Source of the DNA: Deinococcus sp. KNUC1210
Lineage (GTDB): Bacteria; Deinococcota; Deinococci; Deinococcales; Deinococcaceae
Assembly (NCBI RefSeq): GCF_022344005.1
Contig: NZ_CP092196.1
Coordinates: 248,001 to 312,000 of the forward strand
Length of the DNA: 64,000 nucleotides
Direction: 5' to 3'
In this document: positions 1 through 9,785 of the stretch, in pieces
Layout: every line of letters starts with the position of its first letter
How positions within the stretch are numbered: the stretch's first letter is position 1
The notes under the pieces: generated by a model
Database searches by the model: none
The model's input: the letters and a program-made list of their open reading frames with translations, nothing else
Told to the model about the DNA's origin: nothing
Made by a program: the position numbers and the translations under genes

Positions 1-34
1 TCATATCAGTGCTAAATCATATTTCTAACTGTAT

Positions 35-355
35 TTAATCTGAATAAGAGCTACCAGAACACCATAGATATTGCTGCCGAAATGCCATCACCTGTACATG
101 AGGAAGTCTTTCCTCACCGTAAGGGATCGTGGTCTGATCCAGAAAACACCAAGAATTGGCTGTGGAGCGATGACATTTATAAAAAGGCTTGATATTTACC
201 GCTAGGTCGGCGGCAGGTCTATTCCAAACGAAGCTTCCAAGCCGTTCGTTTGTGCCGGCAATTAAAGCCGTCATGGTCTGCTTCAGCGCTTCCTTTGGGT
301 AAAATGAACGTACATACTGACTACTCAGCACACGAACGAGACAAGAGGCACTCAA
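35..355 (-). CDS. small hypothetical protein, probably 5'-truncated
   Basis: This 106-codon reading frame matches no family I recognise. Its first codons run through a TGACTACTCAGC motif (318-329) that I interpret as an IS66-type terminal repeat, so the first ~20 residues are probably not native. An internal Met at residue 28 is an alternative start. It lies on the same strand as the next two small AT-rich genes. It could be a fragment or a spurious frame. Confidence 0.3.
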   Translation of the reverse strand: MSASCLVRVLSSQYVRSFYPKEALKQTMTALIAGTNERLGSFVWNRPAADLAVNIKPFYKCHRSTANSWCFLDQTTIPYGEERLPHVQVMAFRQQYLWCSGSSYSD

Positions 356-394
356 TTGTCAACTCCCAGATATGCTGAACGCTAGACAAAAGCC

Positions 395-1006
395 TTAGCC
401 TCTGAAATTCACTGTCCGAGGAAAATATATTAATCTCTCATTTTCTGGAAAAAGATAGCCTATCTGTCTCTTTTCGGGCACTCCATCTCTTCTGATAGAT
501 TCTGCAGTCGGCCATCCAGCAATCTCAAAACCAATTAAGCCCATCTCGAACTTTACAGAAGCAAAAATTTCCTGCGCCAAATCTGTAAACCACGATTCTA
601 TTTGACACATCCATCGAAGGTGTTCTGCGAGATCTCCTATTGGATAAGAATCCGGAGGCCATTTAAAGATCTCTCCGATTATTTCTGATGGAAAGGACAC
701 GTACAGCCAATCATTCCCAGCCTCTTCTCTGACAATAATGACGTGCGCCGGAACAGAAATATCGGAAGAAACTTTAGCTACCGCGTAAACATGCGCTGAA
801 TGGTTATCTAGGACGAAGCTTTCTGCAGCTTCTTTTTCTTGATCTTCCGGCTCTGCCTGGTGATGTAAATAGATTCCATTTAATCTTTCACTGCTCCACA
901 ATGTATTCCATGCAGCTCGGAGTTTATCATCATCTTTCGGCCCTAGATCGAGGGCAAGCTCAAAGTATTCTCCAAGCCAACTGTCGGAGGACGTAAACAA
1001 GCTCAT
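395..1006 (-). CDS. hypothetical acidic protein, AT-rich accessory gene
   Basis: This is a 203-residue soluble protein, using the Met seven codons into the longer frame. It is Trp-rich and acidic, with no signal peptide or membrane segment. The mix of acidic surface residues, aromatic residues and low GC, and its place in a row of small same-strand genes, resembles orphan immunity or SMI1-type accessory proteins. That is inference only, since I see no family motif. Upstream lies an IS66-end-like repeat (1041-1178). GC content is clearly lower than that of the flanking MerR and MarR genes, which suggests horizontal acquisition. Confidence 0.6.
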   Translation of the reverse strand: MSLFTSSDSWLGEYFELALDLGPKDDDKLRAAWNTLWSSERLNGIYLHHQAEPEDQEKEAAESFVLDNHSAHVYAVAKVSSDISVPAHVIIVREEAGNDWLYVSFPSEIIGEIFKWPPDSYPIGDLAEHLRWMCQIESWFTDLAQEIFASVKFEMGLIGFEIAGWPTAESIRRDGVPEKRQIGYLFPENERLIYFPRTVNFRG

Positions 1007-1040
1007 TACGTGACCATCCAACATTTAAATGCGCTAAACT

Positions 1041-1178
1041 TGTCACAACTCAGCATGTAGATGTCTCAAAATCCATGCGATTCCGTGCTTTCATCTTTAT
1101 AATCCCTTTCTAGGCAAAAATGATCATGGAAACGTTATTTGCGAAGACGCTCGCCAGCTCGTCCCATACACTTATCGT
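1041..1178 (-). repeat. degenerate IS66 right-end-like repeat, copy R1
   Basis: The stretch aligns by eye along its whole length with three others at 28201-28346, 28738-28873 and 29224-29375. The last of these is continuous with the 3' end of an IS66 transposase. The shared core includes AACGTTATTTGCGAAGACGC here and AACGTTGCCAGCGAAGACGC in the copy at 28738. It separates two small AT-rich genes on the minus strand. Confidence 0.6.
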
Positions 1179-1212
1179 GGTGATTAGGTACACAATTCCT
1201 GGTCATTTGTAT

Positions 1213-1590
1213 TTAAAAGAGCCAATTATATTTATCTTGCCATGAATTGTGGTTTTCGGACAAATATGGATGCAGATTTCTGAGCCATTTGAGAGTTTTT
1301 GCAGGTTTACAGTTTTGAGTATCTAATGTATCTAAATGTTCTATTAAGCAGGCTATCACTGAATATTTAACCTTTTCATCTCCATTGCTCAAGAAATTGT
1401 CAAACAAATCTCTCATAGGATTAAAGTCAAAGTCCGTTTCATCAGATTTACCCCAGATGTATTTTGCAAATGAATACATCTCCACACAGAAAAGAACCTC
1501 TTCATCTTCGCCATAATAATAATCTGACATCAAAAGAAAGTCAGGATATATCTTTACCAGAGCTTTAAATGCATCATGTGAGTCCATCAT
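1213..1590 (-). CDS. hypothetical acidic protein, immunity-like
   Basis: This is a 125-residue protein starting with two consecutive Met codons. It is rich in Asp, Glu and aromatic residues, contains an internal YYYGEDEE segment, and has no signal peptide or membrane helix. Size, acidity and low GC are typical of orphan immunity proteins of polymorphic-toxin systems, but no toxin is visible nearby and I cannot assign a family. IS66-end debris lies on both sides. Confidence 0.62.
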   Translation of the reverse strand: MMDSHDAFKALVKIYPDFLLMSDYYYGEDEEVLFCVEMYSFAKYIWGKSDETDFDFNPMRDLFDNFLSNGDEKVKYSVIACLIEHLDTLDTQNCKPAKTLKWLRNLHPYLSENHNSWQDKYNWLF

Positions 1591-1599
1591 AATTTACGA

Positions 1600-1740
1600 C
1601 TATTCAACACGTAATCGCCCCAGCCCTTCTGTAGTCCAACGCCTTCGTCATTCCATACGCCTTCAAGTTGGGAAAACAGGCATCAGAACGTTGCCGTGGC
1701 TGCTCAGCACGCAGTGGTTCGCTTGTACGCTGAACAGCCA
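1600..1740. repeat. degenerate IS66-end repeat R5 with paired-IR palindrome
   Basis: The first part (ctattcaacacgtaatc, then cattccatacgcc and cagaacgttgcc) follows the same order of landmarks as the other IS66-end copies, with deletions. It ends in a palindrome at 1699-1739 whose arms are GGCTGCTCAGC and GCTGAACAGCC. A 73-codon frame across this region (1604-1825) is taken as spurious. Confidence 0.4.
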
Positions 1741-1831
1741 TCGTACACGTTCGGATGGCCCAACGTCTGTGATTAGCGGGCCCCTGTGTGCCCAGTTTCA
1801 ACCCGAGCACCCTCCTCATGACCACCCGCCG

Positions 1832-2638
1832 TTACTGTGAAGTGTCCACTGCCTCCAGAAAGAACGCGATGTCCGTCTCGTACGCCTCGGGATTCGGCGT
1901 ATCCGGAACGCTTTTCACGTAGAACTCCGCAGTCACCCCTGTGAGCCTGAGGTCACGCCGCACCGCCTCGTCCACCACCACGGCGTATGCAGTCCCCGTC
2001 TTGTCGTAGGCCCCCACGAATCGCCCGATGAACGCCATGCCCCCCTCGAACGTCCTCACCTCAATGCGGCCGTCGCCTTCGACGTCCCCCACCACTGGCA
2101 CACATACCTCTACGAGGCTTCCCTCACCCGTGTCGTGGTTGTCGTGTACGAAGAAGCTCGGGCGTTGCATCTGGTAGCCTCGGGCCTTCGCGTACATCGT
2201 CACTTCCTGCAGGGCGTCGGGGATCACCTCGTAGTGTGGGGGTTGGAGACGCGTGCGGATGCTGAGTGTCTGTCGGGCGGGCAGATGTTCGGTGCGGTAC
2301 TTCATAGGTTCCTCCGTGAGGTATGTACGCAATGTCAGCAGCGAGGACTGACGGTCCTCAATCTCCGCACGCAACCGTTTCTCGTGCCGGACAAGCACCT
2401 CCGCTTGCCGGTCGGGCTGGTCGAGCAGCATTCGGATCTCATCCAGCGGCAGGCCCAGTTCGCGCCACCGGCGGATCCGGACGGCCCGGTCGATCTGCGC
2501 GACACTGTAAGAGCGGTAACTGGTGAGGTCGTCGACTTCTGCCGGACACAGCAGATCGATCTCGTCGTAGTACCGCAACGTCTTTGGAGACAGACCGGTC
2601 AGGACGGCAAACCGGGAGATGAACAGGCGACCTCGCAT
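1832..2638 (-). CDS. MerR-family regulator with GyrI-like effector domain
   Basis: This 268-residue regulator begins with an [20 protein letters not shown] segment, the winged-helix MerR DNA-binding core (residues ~7-75). A coiled-coil dimerisation helix follows (~80-110), then a C-terminal GyrI-like or AraC-effector domain (~115-265) of the BmrR/TipA type that usually binds hydrophobic drugs. MerR dimers typically bind overlong 19-bp promoter spacers; no target gene is adjacent, so it may act on a distant multidrug gene or on itself. The frame is intact and its length matches this two-domain architecture. Confidence 0.93.
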   Translation of the reverse strand: MRGRLFISRFAVLTGLSPKTLRYYDEIDLLCPAEVDDLTSYRSYSVAQIDRAVRIRRWRELGLPLDEIRMLLDQPDRQAEVLVRHEKRLRAEIEDRQSSLLTLRTYLTEEPMKYRTEHLPARQTLSIRTRLQPPHYEVIPDALQEVTMYAKARGYQMQRPSFFVHDNHDTGEGSLVEVCVPVVGDVEGDGRIEVRTFEGGMAFIGRFVGAYDKTGTAYAVVVDEAVRRDLRLTGVTAEFYVKSVPDTPNPEAYETDIAFFLEAVDTSQ

Positions 2639-2895
2639 ACGTCAACACGGTAAGCGTTCCAGCTGCGGGAAGGTCAAGCCCTGGGCAGGCACTCGACGGA
2701 CAGCAGACGGGCTGAAGTTCGAAGTCGGGTGAAAAGTGCAGACTGGTTGTGCCTAAGGAGCTCCTTGTAGAGATTGAGCGTATGTGGTTCGCGTCGTCGC
2801 GCGACTGTGGGGATAACAGACCCAAGCACTGCCCGTGTGTGAAGAGCGCTCTTGAGTGATGCAGGATGAGGGCGCTGCTCCCATACGGAGAACAT
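2639..2895. other. intergenic, no gene recognised
   Basis: Several frames are open here, but none has a plausible ribosome site or family resemblance. It lies upstream of the MerR gene and downstream of a decayed transposase. Confidence 0.4.
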
Positions 2896-3560
2896 TTACT
2901 TTAGAGCGTTCCGTACGGCGAACCAGACCAGTAACCGCAAGCGATCCTCTTGTGGCAGTTGTTCTTGAATGCGCTCCAAACGAATCAAAGCCCGTTTCAG
3001 TCGCCGCTGTGTCATCAACAGGTCACGATCACGATTCACCCACCCCACTTGTGCGACGTGCACTGCCTCTTCAGGCCTCCAGGTGAGTCCATGAAAAAAG
3101 TGTTTCACCAGGATTGTGGCGTCGAGCACGGCATGTCCATCCTGATGACCGAATTCGTGAATGGCCCATGTCCGCATATTCAGGGCGTTCTCTTCGCACC
3201 ACGGTTCAGTTGTACAGACGCGAATTCCACGATCTGCCCATGCCAAACTCTTCTCGCGATTCCCGCTTACGCTTACCTTCACCATGATCTGCTCGGGGAT
3301 CGGGGCTCGCTTGTAGGTAAACTCCCTTATTTCCACACATCGTCCCGAAGGCTTGGGATCCACCTTACGGGTTCCACGGCGATGAGGCGCCGCGTACTTC
3401 TCGTTCTTGCGTTCAAGCTCTTCAATGCGCTTCTTCAAGCAAACATTCTCGGCTTTGAGTGCGAGATGTTCGGCTTCCAGGCGCTCGAACTGCTGGGTCT
3501 ACTGGCGAATGATCTCCAGCAGATCCTGTTCTTTGAGCGTCCCAGCAATACAGCACAGCC
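2896..3560 (-). pseudogene. degenerate transposase, IS66-like coiled-coil N-terminus
   Basis: On the minus strand a leucine-zipper-like segment with LKKRIEELERKNEKYAAP is followed by RRGTRKVDPKPSGR and FTYKRAPIPEQ. This order is typical of the N-terminus of IS66-like transposases. The frame is cut by a TAG at 3499-3501, where CAG would be expected between two other Gln codons. The last ~110 residues (to the stop at 2896) no longer resemble a transposase, and no DDE triad is visible. I read it as an old, partly rearranged relic. Plus-strand frames over the same bases are shadows. Confidence 0.5.
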
Positions 3561-3750
3561 TAACAACTGCGTTCCTCTCCGTGGATGGGGTATTGAGCGC
3601 CGCTGATCAAATACAGCCCAACAACCAGTTCTGTATCGTCTTCGTTGTGTAGGGTTGACACCTGTTGCCCCGAGCTTCCGACCAGCCGGCTCAGCTGGGG
3701 CTAAGCGTTCGCGTGATCAGTCAGTCCCGAACCGGGCAGGGGAGAGCACC

Positions 3751-3935
3751 ATGACCGTGATGATCTTTCGCGCTTCTGTCCAGGACGAATATGTCCCGAA
3801 CGTCGAGGCCTCTCTGCAAATCATGTTCGAGGCCCCATTCAGATGCATCAGCCGCTGAGCGTGCAGTACGCGTGCTCGCGCCTGGAGGGCAGCTCAACTC
3901 AGCAGCATGCTGATGGCACTGGCTGGTGGCGCTGA
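3751..3935 (+). pseudogene. relic of a small ABM-type (antibiotic biosynthesis monooxygenase-like) protein
   Basis: After a clear ribosome site (GGGAGAGCACC) the frame reads MTVMIFRASVQDEYVPNVEA, then SLQIMFEA, as in small dimeric ABM-fold proteins. After ~30 codons the similarity moves to another frame (QPLSVQYACSRLEGS), so there is a frameshift near 3840. The normal ~95-residue length is not reached. The upstream 3561-3750 holds nothing recognisable. Confidence 0.42.
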
Positions 3936-3969
3936 GTCATCACGGCAAGCTGTACAGCCCACTCTCCTC

Positions 3970-4899
3970 TCAGGCAGGACGGAGGCAAACGGTGATGCCC
4001 CAAGGATCGGTGGCAAGCAGGCCGGTGGGCGTGGCCGTGGTAGGAAACCCGGCCCGAGCGAGGCTTTGGGCCGCACGCGCTACACTCATTTCATCGGGCA
4101 ACACCAGTTCCCAGGTCAGCAGGCGGGCGTCGTCATGCCCGGAGGATGCGCTGCCAGCGGCCCAGGTATTCAGCCCCAGATGATGGTGGTAACCGCCAGC
4201 ACCCAGGAACAGAGCACCCGGAAAATTCCAGGTGGTCTTCGGAAGGCCGAGACCGTCGTGATAGAAGCGGGCCGCACTGTCCAGATCTCCGACGTAGAAA
4301 TGCAAATGACCGAGGGTGGTACCGCTGGGCAGTCCACGCCAGGGAAGATCGCCGGCGGCGGCATCGAGCGCCGTGCGGTCCAGAGGATCGCCGCCGCCGA
4401 TGATCTCACCCTGTGTCGTGACGCGCCAGTCACCGCGGGGACGGTCGCGGTAGACCTCGATGCTGATACCGTCCGGATCTTGCAGATAGGTGGCCTCGCT
4501 GAAGTGATGATCGGATTGCCCGACATGTGCTCCCTGGGCTAGGGCATGACGAATGAAGCGGCCCAGATCGGCCTGACTGGGCAGCAGGACCGCGAAGTGA
4601 TAAATCCCCAGTCGGCCGCGGTGGGGGGCCGGACGCACGCCCGGCTTTTCGGACAGTGCCAGAAGCGCAGGCCCTCCTTCCACGCCCAGGCTCGCGTGGC
4701 GGCGTCCATCTTGATCGCCACGCTGATGAACGGCAAAGCCGATGACCCGGGTATAGAAATCCAGCGAGCGGTCGAGGTCGGCCACCTGGAGCGAGACGAG
4801 ACCGAGCTGAATGTTTTCAGGCGCGACATGGTGAGGAGGATTGAGACCGATGTGGTCGGCGGGCAGACTGAGGTAGGGCACCGTGACGGGCAGTTGCAT
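3970..4899 (-). CDS. VOC-family ring-cleaving dioxygenase (CatE/MhqO-like)
   Basis: This 309-residue protein has two vicinal-oxygen-chelate modules. The first (~30-145) contains LGLVSLQVADLDRSLDFYTR and IYHFAVLLPS; the second (~190-305) contains LGHLHFYVGDLDSAARFYH. Family members are metal-dependent catechol-2,3-dioxygenase-like or glyoxalase-like enzymes; His and Glu metal ligands are plausible at H116, H193 and E250-type positions, but I have not aligned them exactly. It is the second gene after marR on the same strand, 58 bp apart, which suggests a MarR-controlled quinone or phenolic detoxification unit like Bacillus mhqR-mhqO (inference). Confidence 0.9.
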   Translation of the reverse strand: MQLPVTVPYLSLPADHIGLNPPHHVAPENIQLGLVSLQVADLDRSLDFYTRVIGFAVHQRGDQDGRRHASLGVEGGPALLALSEKPGVRPAPHRGRLGIYHFAVLLPSQADLGRFIRHALAQGAHVGQSDHHFSEATYLQDPDGISIEVYRDRPRGDWRVTTQGEIIGGGDPLDRTALDAAAGDLPWRGLPSGTTLGHLHFYVGDLDSAARFYHDGLGLPKTTWNFPGALFLGAGGYHHHLGLNTWAAGSASSGHDDARLLTWELVLPDEMSVARAAQSLARAGFPTTATPTGLLATDPWGITVCLRPA

Positions 4900-4910
4900 A
4901 GAGTCTCCAG

Positions 4911-4936
4911 TGATATAAGATAAGGTGTTGTCACAC
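4911..4936 (-). promoter_or_regulatory. putative MarR operator upstream of the VOC gene
   Basis: The sequence TAAGGTGTTGTCACAC, flanked by AT-rich bases, is nearly repeated upstream of the marR gene itself at 5435-5459 (ATAGGTGTTATCACAC). Two copies of the same motif, each just before one gene of the pair, support joint control by the MarR protein. Confidence 0.6.
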
Positions 4937-4957
4937 CCTTCAGGGCGAAAGCGCAGC

Positions 4958-5434
4958 CTACAGAGGGAGCAATCGAGCGCGAATCTGGGTCAGCGTTTCG
5001 ATCAGCGAGTGCAGTTGACCGGTGGTGAGGTGGCCGAACTGGCCGTTTTCAAGCTCGGCCACCGGCGCGTCCAGCGAGTCCACCAGCGTCCTGCCCTGCT
5101 CGGTGAGGACTGTCGGAACGCACCTTCGGTCGGACGTGCTGCGCACACGGCGAACCAGCCTCGCCTCTTCCATCCGGTCGAGCAGGCGAGTCACGTCGGG
5201 CATGCGGCCCACCAGACGGTCACGGATCTCGTTGCGTCCCAGGCCCGCATCGCCCGCCCCGCGCAGGATCCGCAGGACGTTGTACTGCGTGGAAGTCAGC
5301 CCGTACTCTTGAAAGAACTGATCGGTGCGCTCGGCGAGCATCTGAACGGTCCGGTACAGGTTAAGGCTGGCTTCCTGCTCAAGGCTCCGAAAGGCCTGTT
5401 GCTGCTGAATCTCCTCCCGGAGCGTAATACTCAT
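4958..5434 (-). CDS. MarR-family transcriptional regulator
   Basis: This 158-residue protein starts at the Met of MSITLREEIQ. A longer frame exists, but its extra 19 residues run through the operator-like sequence. The winged-helix core is clear: LTSTQYNVLRILRGAGDAG, then the recognition helix DVTRLLDRMEEARLVRRVRS, and the wing SDRRCVPTVLTEQG. MarR proteins bind palindromic operators as dimers and release on phenolic ligands or Cys oxidation; one Cys sits in the wing (RRCVPT). It precedes the VOC dioxygenase on the same strand. Confidence 0.93.
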   Translation of the reverse strand: MSITLREEIQQQQAFRSLEQEASLNLYRTVQMLAERTDQFFQEYGLTSTQYNVLRILRGAGDAGLGRNEIRDRLVGRMPDVTRLLDRMEEARLVRRVRSTSDRRCVPTVLTEQGRTLVDSLDAPVAELENGQFGHLTTGQLHSLIETLTQIRARLLPL

Positions 5435-5459
5435 ACTTATATAATAGGTGTTATCACAC
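5435..5459 (-). promoter_or_regulatory. putative MarR operator and promoter core
   Basis: The start codon of marR is immediately preceded (minus strand) by an AT-rich segment containing ATAGGTGTTATCACAC, the partner of the motif at 4911-4936. The stretch TATATAAT could serve as a -10 element, so the operator would overlap the promoter. Confidence 0.6.
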
Positions 5460-5465
5460 TTAATT

Positions 5466-5939
5466 TCAAGGACAGAGGCGGCCCGTCTCACTCCTTGAGG
5501 CTGTTGGTGGGAAGAGCTGAGAAGGCAGGGCCTCGAGATCTTTGAAAACCAAGTTCATCAGTTTTTGAACCTTCATGCCCTGCATCACGCACAGGCACCC
5601 TGCTCTAGCGATGACTAGGTGGCCCTGCTGGTCAATATCCGCCCAGGTCGCGCCTTCCAATTCCGGAACTACCTCCGGGCCGAACCAGCGGTACGTCATA
5701 TATCGGCGGCGCTTGGGCGAACGGATGAACCGCAGTTCCAACACTCCTTTTCGGAGGATGATCGGGTGTGCCTCACCCATGCCCTGCCACCGTTCAGGAA
5801 CAGCGGTCAGCTGCCATCCCGTCCATTCCAGCGCTCTCAAGAACACACTGGCATGTTCGCTCTCGCCTAAGCTACGAACCGTGAAGCCTGTGGGCTGAAT
5901 CAACGCCTTCAATCCCTGGGTGGAATGGTTGAGGTGCAC
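5466..5939 (-). CDS. hypothetical protein, start region altered by an IS605-type insertion
   Basis: This protein of ~157 residues, counted from a GTG start (VHLNHSTQG), belongs to no family I know. The central part (ELRFIRSPKRRRYMTYRWFG) is basic and aromatic. The frame extends upstream as far as a TTG inside the right end of the tnpB element, so the insertion lies at or just before the native start. It ends 31 bp upstream of the marR start, on the same strand. Confidence 0.58.
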   Translation of the reverse strand: MHLNHSTQGLKALIQPTGFTVRSLGESEHASVFLRALEWTGWQLTAVPERWQGMGEAHPIILRKGVLELRFIRSPKRRRYMTYRWFGPEVVPELEGATWADIDQQGHLVIARAGCLCVMQGMKVQKLMNLVFKDLEALPSQLFPPTASRSETGRLCP

Positions 5940-7263
5940 GGTACGGTTGTTGGTCAATAACCCGCGACTCAAGTCGCAGGCTTCTGTCTGTACTCCAGCT
6001 CAGTTCCGAGTAAACGGCTTTGACTTCGTTGTACGACACATCAGGGCGCATTGACAAAGCACCCGTACTCATCCAGTCCTGCCGGACAAGTAGCGTTCTC
6101 AAGCTGATATTTCTCGCTGCTGCAAGGTCTGCATGTACCTGATGCCTACACACTTCACAAACCATCATCAGTCCCGCGTTCGGCCTGTTCCCTTTGGAGC
6201 AGTGACCGCACTTCGGACAACACTGAGACGTGTGATTGGCGTGGACTTTGACGGCCATGCAGCCCATCAGAGGCGCTTTGTAGCTCAGGAAGGCTTGCAA
6301 CTCCTGAAAGCTCCATTGACTCCGGCGACGTTTAGACGCCTTCGCTTTTCGGCTGGCTTTGGACTTGCTGCGGCCTTCCGTGCGATCTCTGATATTGGTC
6401 AAATCCTCAAGCCCTATCAAAGACTTGGGGAAACGGGTCAACAGTTCTTTAGACAGCGAGTGGTTCCAGTTCGCAATAAACCGTCTTTCCCTTCCCGACA
6501 AGCTCACCAAACGGCGAGTAGCGGAACGGGTACCTTTGCGCTGGAGGGTACGTCTTGCACGAGCAAACCGGTCTTTTATCTGGCGGGCGCGGCCCCCCGC
6601 CTGAAACAGTGTGCTCCCCGTACTACTTTGGGCAACGAAGTGATACCGCTGTCCCACGTCCACGCCGACGACCGTAGGGTGGTCAACAGGTTGAGGGTCT
6701 GGAAGCTCAATGTTCAGCGCCACAATCAGGAAGTATTGCTTTTTGCTGCGCTGGTAAGACAGTTTTGCGGCTCCAACCTTGCAACCCTGAGCAATCAGGT
6801 CAAGATGTTTCTGATACCCCTCATACTCAAGAACGAGCCGTCCAGTCAGCGTACCAACGCTGACGTTCTGACCCTCTTTCCACGAGTAATCCCGTCCGTA
6901 CTGGTACTCCAGTGTGCGGGAGACGAACTTCGGCGCAGTGTCCAGCCCCTTGTAACGGCGCTTGGTATGCCCCGCTTCCCTGGCTTTGATGTTCTGCTTG
7001 AGTTTCGTCCACTGGGTTTTGTAGGTTGCCGCCACCTGTTTTTCCACCGTGCAGGCCAGTTGAGACCCCAAACCGAATCGCTCACGGATGACCGAGTAGG
7101 CTTCCTTGTGCAACTTGGGTTGGGAACTGGTTTTATCCATCTCAAACGCCTTTTCGGAGGCGAAATTAAGCGCATCACGGTAAGCCAAGGTCACGGCATC
7201 CAAGGCGGCTTTTTGTTCCGCGTTGTGCCTCAACTTCAGCTTGGCGCTGACGGTCAACTTCAG
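5872..7263 (-). CDS. tnpB: TnpB, RNA-guided nuclease of an IS605-type element
   Basis: The ~463-residue protein carries the TnpB RuvC-like nuclease. The first catalytic Asp is in VVGVDVGQRYHFV, the Glu is in LIGLEDLTNIRDR, and the last Asp follows the four-Cys zinc knuckle (CPKCG...CEVC) in HADLAAARNI. TnpB proteins cut DNA guided by an omega RNA from the element's right end. No ATG exists near the expected N-terminus (LKLTVSAKLKL), so a CTG or TTG start close to 7263 is chosen. The frame does not stop at the presumed element end (~5955) but continues ~25 codons into flanking DNA, overlapping the neighbouring gene. No tnpA is present. Confidence 0.88.
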   Translation of the reverse strand: MKLTVSAKLKLRHNAEQKAALDAVTLAYRDALNFASEKAFEMDKTSSQPKLHKEAYSVIRERFGLGSQLACTVEKQVAATYKTQWTKLKQNIKAREAGHTKRRYKGLDTAPKFVSRTLEYQYGRDYSWKEGQNVSVGTLTGRLVLEYEGYQKHLDLIAQGCKVGAAKLSYQRSKKQYFLIVALNIELPDPQPVDHPTVVGVDVGQRYHFVAQSSTGSTLFQAGGRARQIKDRFARARRTLQRKGTRSATRRLVSLSGRERRFIANWNHSLSKELLTRFPKSLIGLEDLTNIRDRTEGRSKSKASRKAKASKRRRSQWSFQELQAFLSYKAPLMGCMAVKVHANHTSQCCPKCGHCSKGNRPNAGLMMVCEVCRHQVHADLAAARNISLRTLLVRQDWMSTGALSMRPDVSYNEVKAVYSELSWSTDRSLRLESRVIDQQPYRAPQPFHPGIEGVDSAHRLHGS

Positions 7264-7400
7264 AGTTGAGAGCGTAGTGTATATGAGCGTAAAAGCACAG
7301 AGAGTTTCTGCTTTGACCGCCCCTGCGGGGCGCGGCCTTTTCCTCCCTTCCCTCACGGGTGGGAGCCCTTCACGACTCAAGTCGCGGGTCTCCAAGGCCG
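5955..7400 (-). mobile_element. tnpB-only IS200/IS605-type element
   Basis: The tnpB gene is bracketed by the same small hairpin CGACTCAAGTCG, at ~5966 (right end) and ~7374 (left end). IS200/IS605 elements have subterminal hairpins rather than inverted repeats. With no TnpA it would depend on a transposase in trans. The guide-RNA scaffold would be expected on the minus strand across ~5955-6100. Exact ends were not determined. Confidence 0.72.
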
Positions 7401-7545
7401 GATGAATGAAAACTCCCCCACTCCACCCATCCGATGCATTCCACAGGCCCAATGCGCGAACCCATGGTATCGGTGTGTGTGTTCCAGACATACAGGCGAG
7501 TCCAGCGGCTCGGGCCACGCCGGAAGAGGACAGCTGTTCTGGCAT

Positions 7546-7921
7546 TGCTGACCAGCAGGCCCCAGATACGAGCAGGCTCAGGGTGTCTGTGCAGGCCCTT
7601 CTGGCCGGGTCATAACCTCATCTTGGCATGGAGAGACAAGGTGAGGCGACGGAAGAGGATGCAGCGTTGCTGGGCCTGAACGAGACGATGGCGCAGGCGC
7701 TCGGTCGGGACACCAGCGCGGCTGGGCGACGTCATGCGCGGACCTCAGGTGCGCCACCGTGGGCAGTAGGGCGACAACACCGCCCAGCTACGAGTTCACG
7801 AGCGGCTCTCCGCCCGTGCGGGTTGGCTGTCACTGAAGTGAAACCTGAAGCGATACGTGGCGGGCCGGCACAGCAGCGGGGCGGGTGGCCCGGTGACCAC
7901 CCGCCCCGCTGTGACGCGATG
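7546..7921. other. intergenic region downstream of recA
   Basis: No convincing gene is seen apart from a strong hairpin near 7875-7910. Long plus-strand frames that continue past 7921 are the antisense shadow of recA. Confidence 0.5.
7875..7910 (-). terminator. hairpin downstream of recA
   Basis: Two 14-base arms (AGCGGGGCGGGTGG and its complement) enclose an 8-base loop 12 bp after the recA stop codon. There is no T-run on the minus strand, so it may act as an mRNA 3'-end stabiliser or an atypical terminator. Confidence 0.6.
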
Positions 7922-9016
<1,095 letters not shown>

Positions 9017-9032
9017 GTGGTGTAGCCTCCTG

Positions 9033-9094
9033 GAACTGTCGATGTTCAGTATAGAACAAAATCCAGTGCTTTGGTTTTGTTGGGAACTATGTTC
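9033..9094 (-). promoter_or_regulatory. cluster of GAAC/GTTC half-sites upstream of recA
   Basis: Five GAAC or GTTC tetramers occur: GAAC 9033, GTTC 9044, GAAC 9054, GAAC 9084 and GTTC 9091. The inverted pair GAACTATGTTC (9084-9094) resembles Gram-positive-type SOS boxes (GAAC-N4-GTTC), but with a 3-base spacer. LexA control is possible but not shown. Confidence 0.35.
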
Positions 9095-9326
9095 TGTCAG
9101 GGAGCACGCCTCAGAGATCGGTGGGCAGACGATACCGAGAATTCCCGCCCGCCGATCGCTTTCAGCCTTACCGTTGGCGCTCTGAATATTCACTGAAGCG
9201 GTGTCGTGTCCATCGACCATTCGACACCGATGGGTCTTGATGACTCGGCGCTCAGAAGCGTGAGGAGTGTGTTCCTCACGCCTGAACTCTGCACGCGGGT
9301 GTGCCTGAAACATTCCCCCTGCGGGC
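9095..9326. other. intergenic, upstream of recA
   Basis: No gene recognised. The region should hold the rest of the recA promoter. Confidence 0.4.
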
Positions 9327-9581
9327 TTATTCAGCCTTGATGGTGCGGTGCTCGACCGGTGGGAAATGGAGACGCATCTCGGCACGCGTGTATCGCTCGA
9401 TTCGCTGTCCAGCACGCTCGTGGGCGATGACGAAGCCGGGGCCGTACTTGGGATGATCGGCACTTACGCCGCATACGCCACCGCCGGGACTGCGGGCCAC
9501 CAGCCAGACGTAGTGTTTGAAGTCCGAATCGGTACGCGCTTCGTCACCGAGCAGGGAAGCTTCAGGAAGCGGCATGGTCAT
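9327..9581 (-). CDS. small hypothetical protein
   Basis: This 84-residue protein starts at [10 protein letters not shown], preceded by a good GGGAGATGACC ribosome site. It contains [20 protein letters not shown] followed by a basic C-terminal half. There is no signal peptide or membrane helix. It is high-GC like core Deinococcus genes, and I do not recognise a family. Confidence 0.62.
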   Translation of the reverse strand: MTMPLPEASLLGDEARTDSDFKHYVWLVARSPGGGVCGVSADHPKYGPGFVIAHERAGQRIERYTRAEMRLHFPPVEHRTIKAE

Positions 9582-9707
9582 CTCCCAACTCGAGCACACA
9601 TACGGGGGTGCAGCGCCACATCACCGGAGACTGAGCCTTCATACACACATTGTAGAGCCGCACCAGGAACATGAATGGGGCATGTCGAAGGTGCAGGTCG
9701 CTGGCCT

Positions 9708-9785
9708 CTTGATCTCTGCATAAATTCAGGTTGGTTGGCTGGTGTCTTCCGAGAGACCAACGCCGACATCCGCAGAGATCAAGAG
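9708..9785. repeat. short inverted-repeat element G related to the 111-bp MITE family
   Basis: The ends are CTTGATCTCTGCATAAATTC and, on the other strand, CTTGATCTCTGCGGATGTC. These resemble the TTGATACCTGCATAA terminus of the 111-bp elements. The distal end supplies the TGA stop of the tetR reading frame (9779-9781). Confidence 0.45.

Noticed and set aside
1604..1825. Small gene at 1604-1825
   Set aside because: It consists largely of IS66-end repeat and palindrome sequence.
6133..7269. A 378-codon plus frame over tnpB
   Set aside because: It is antisense to an unmistakable RuvC nuclease.
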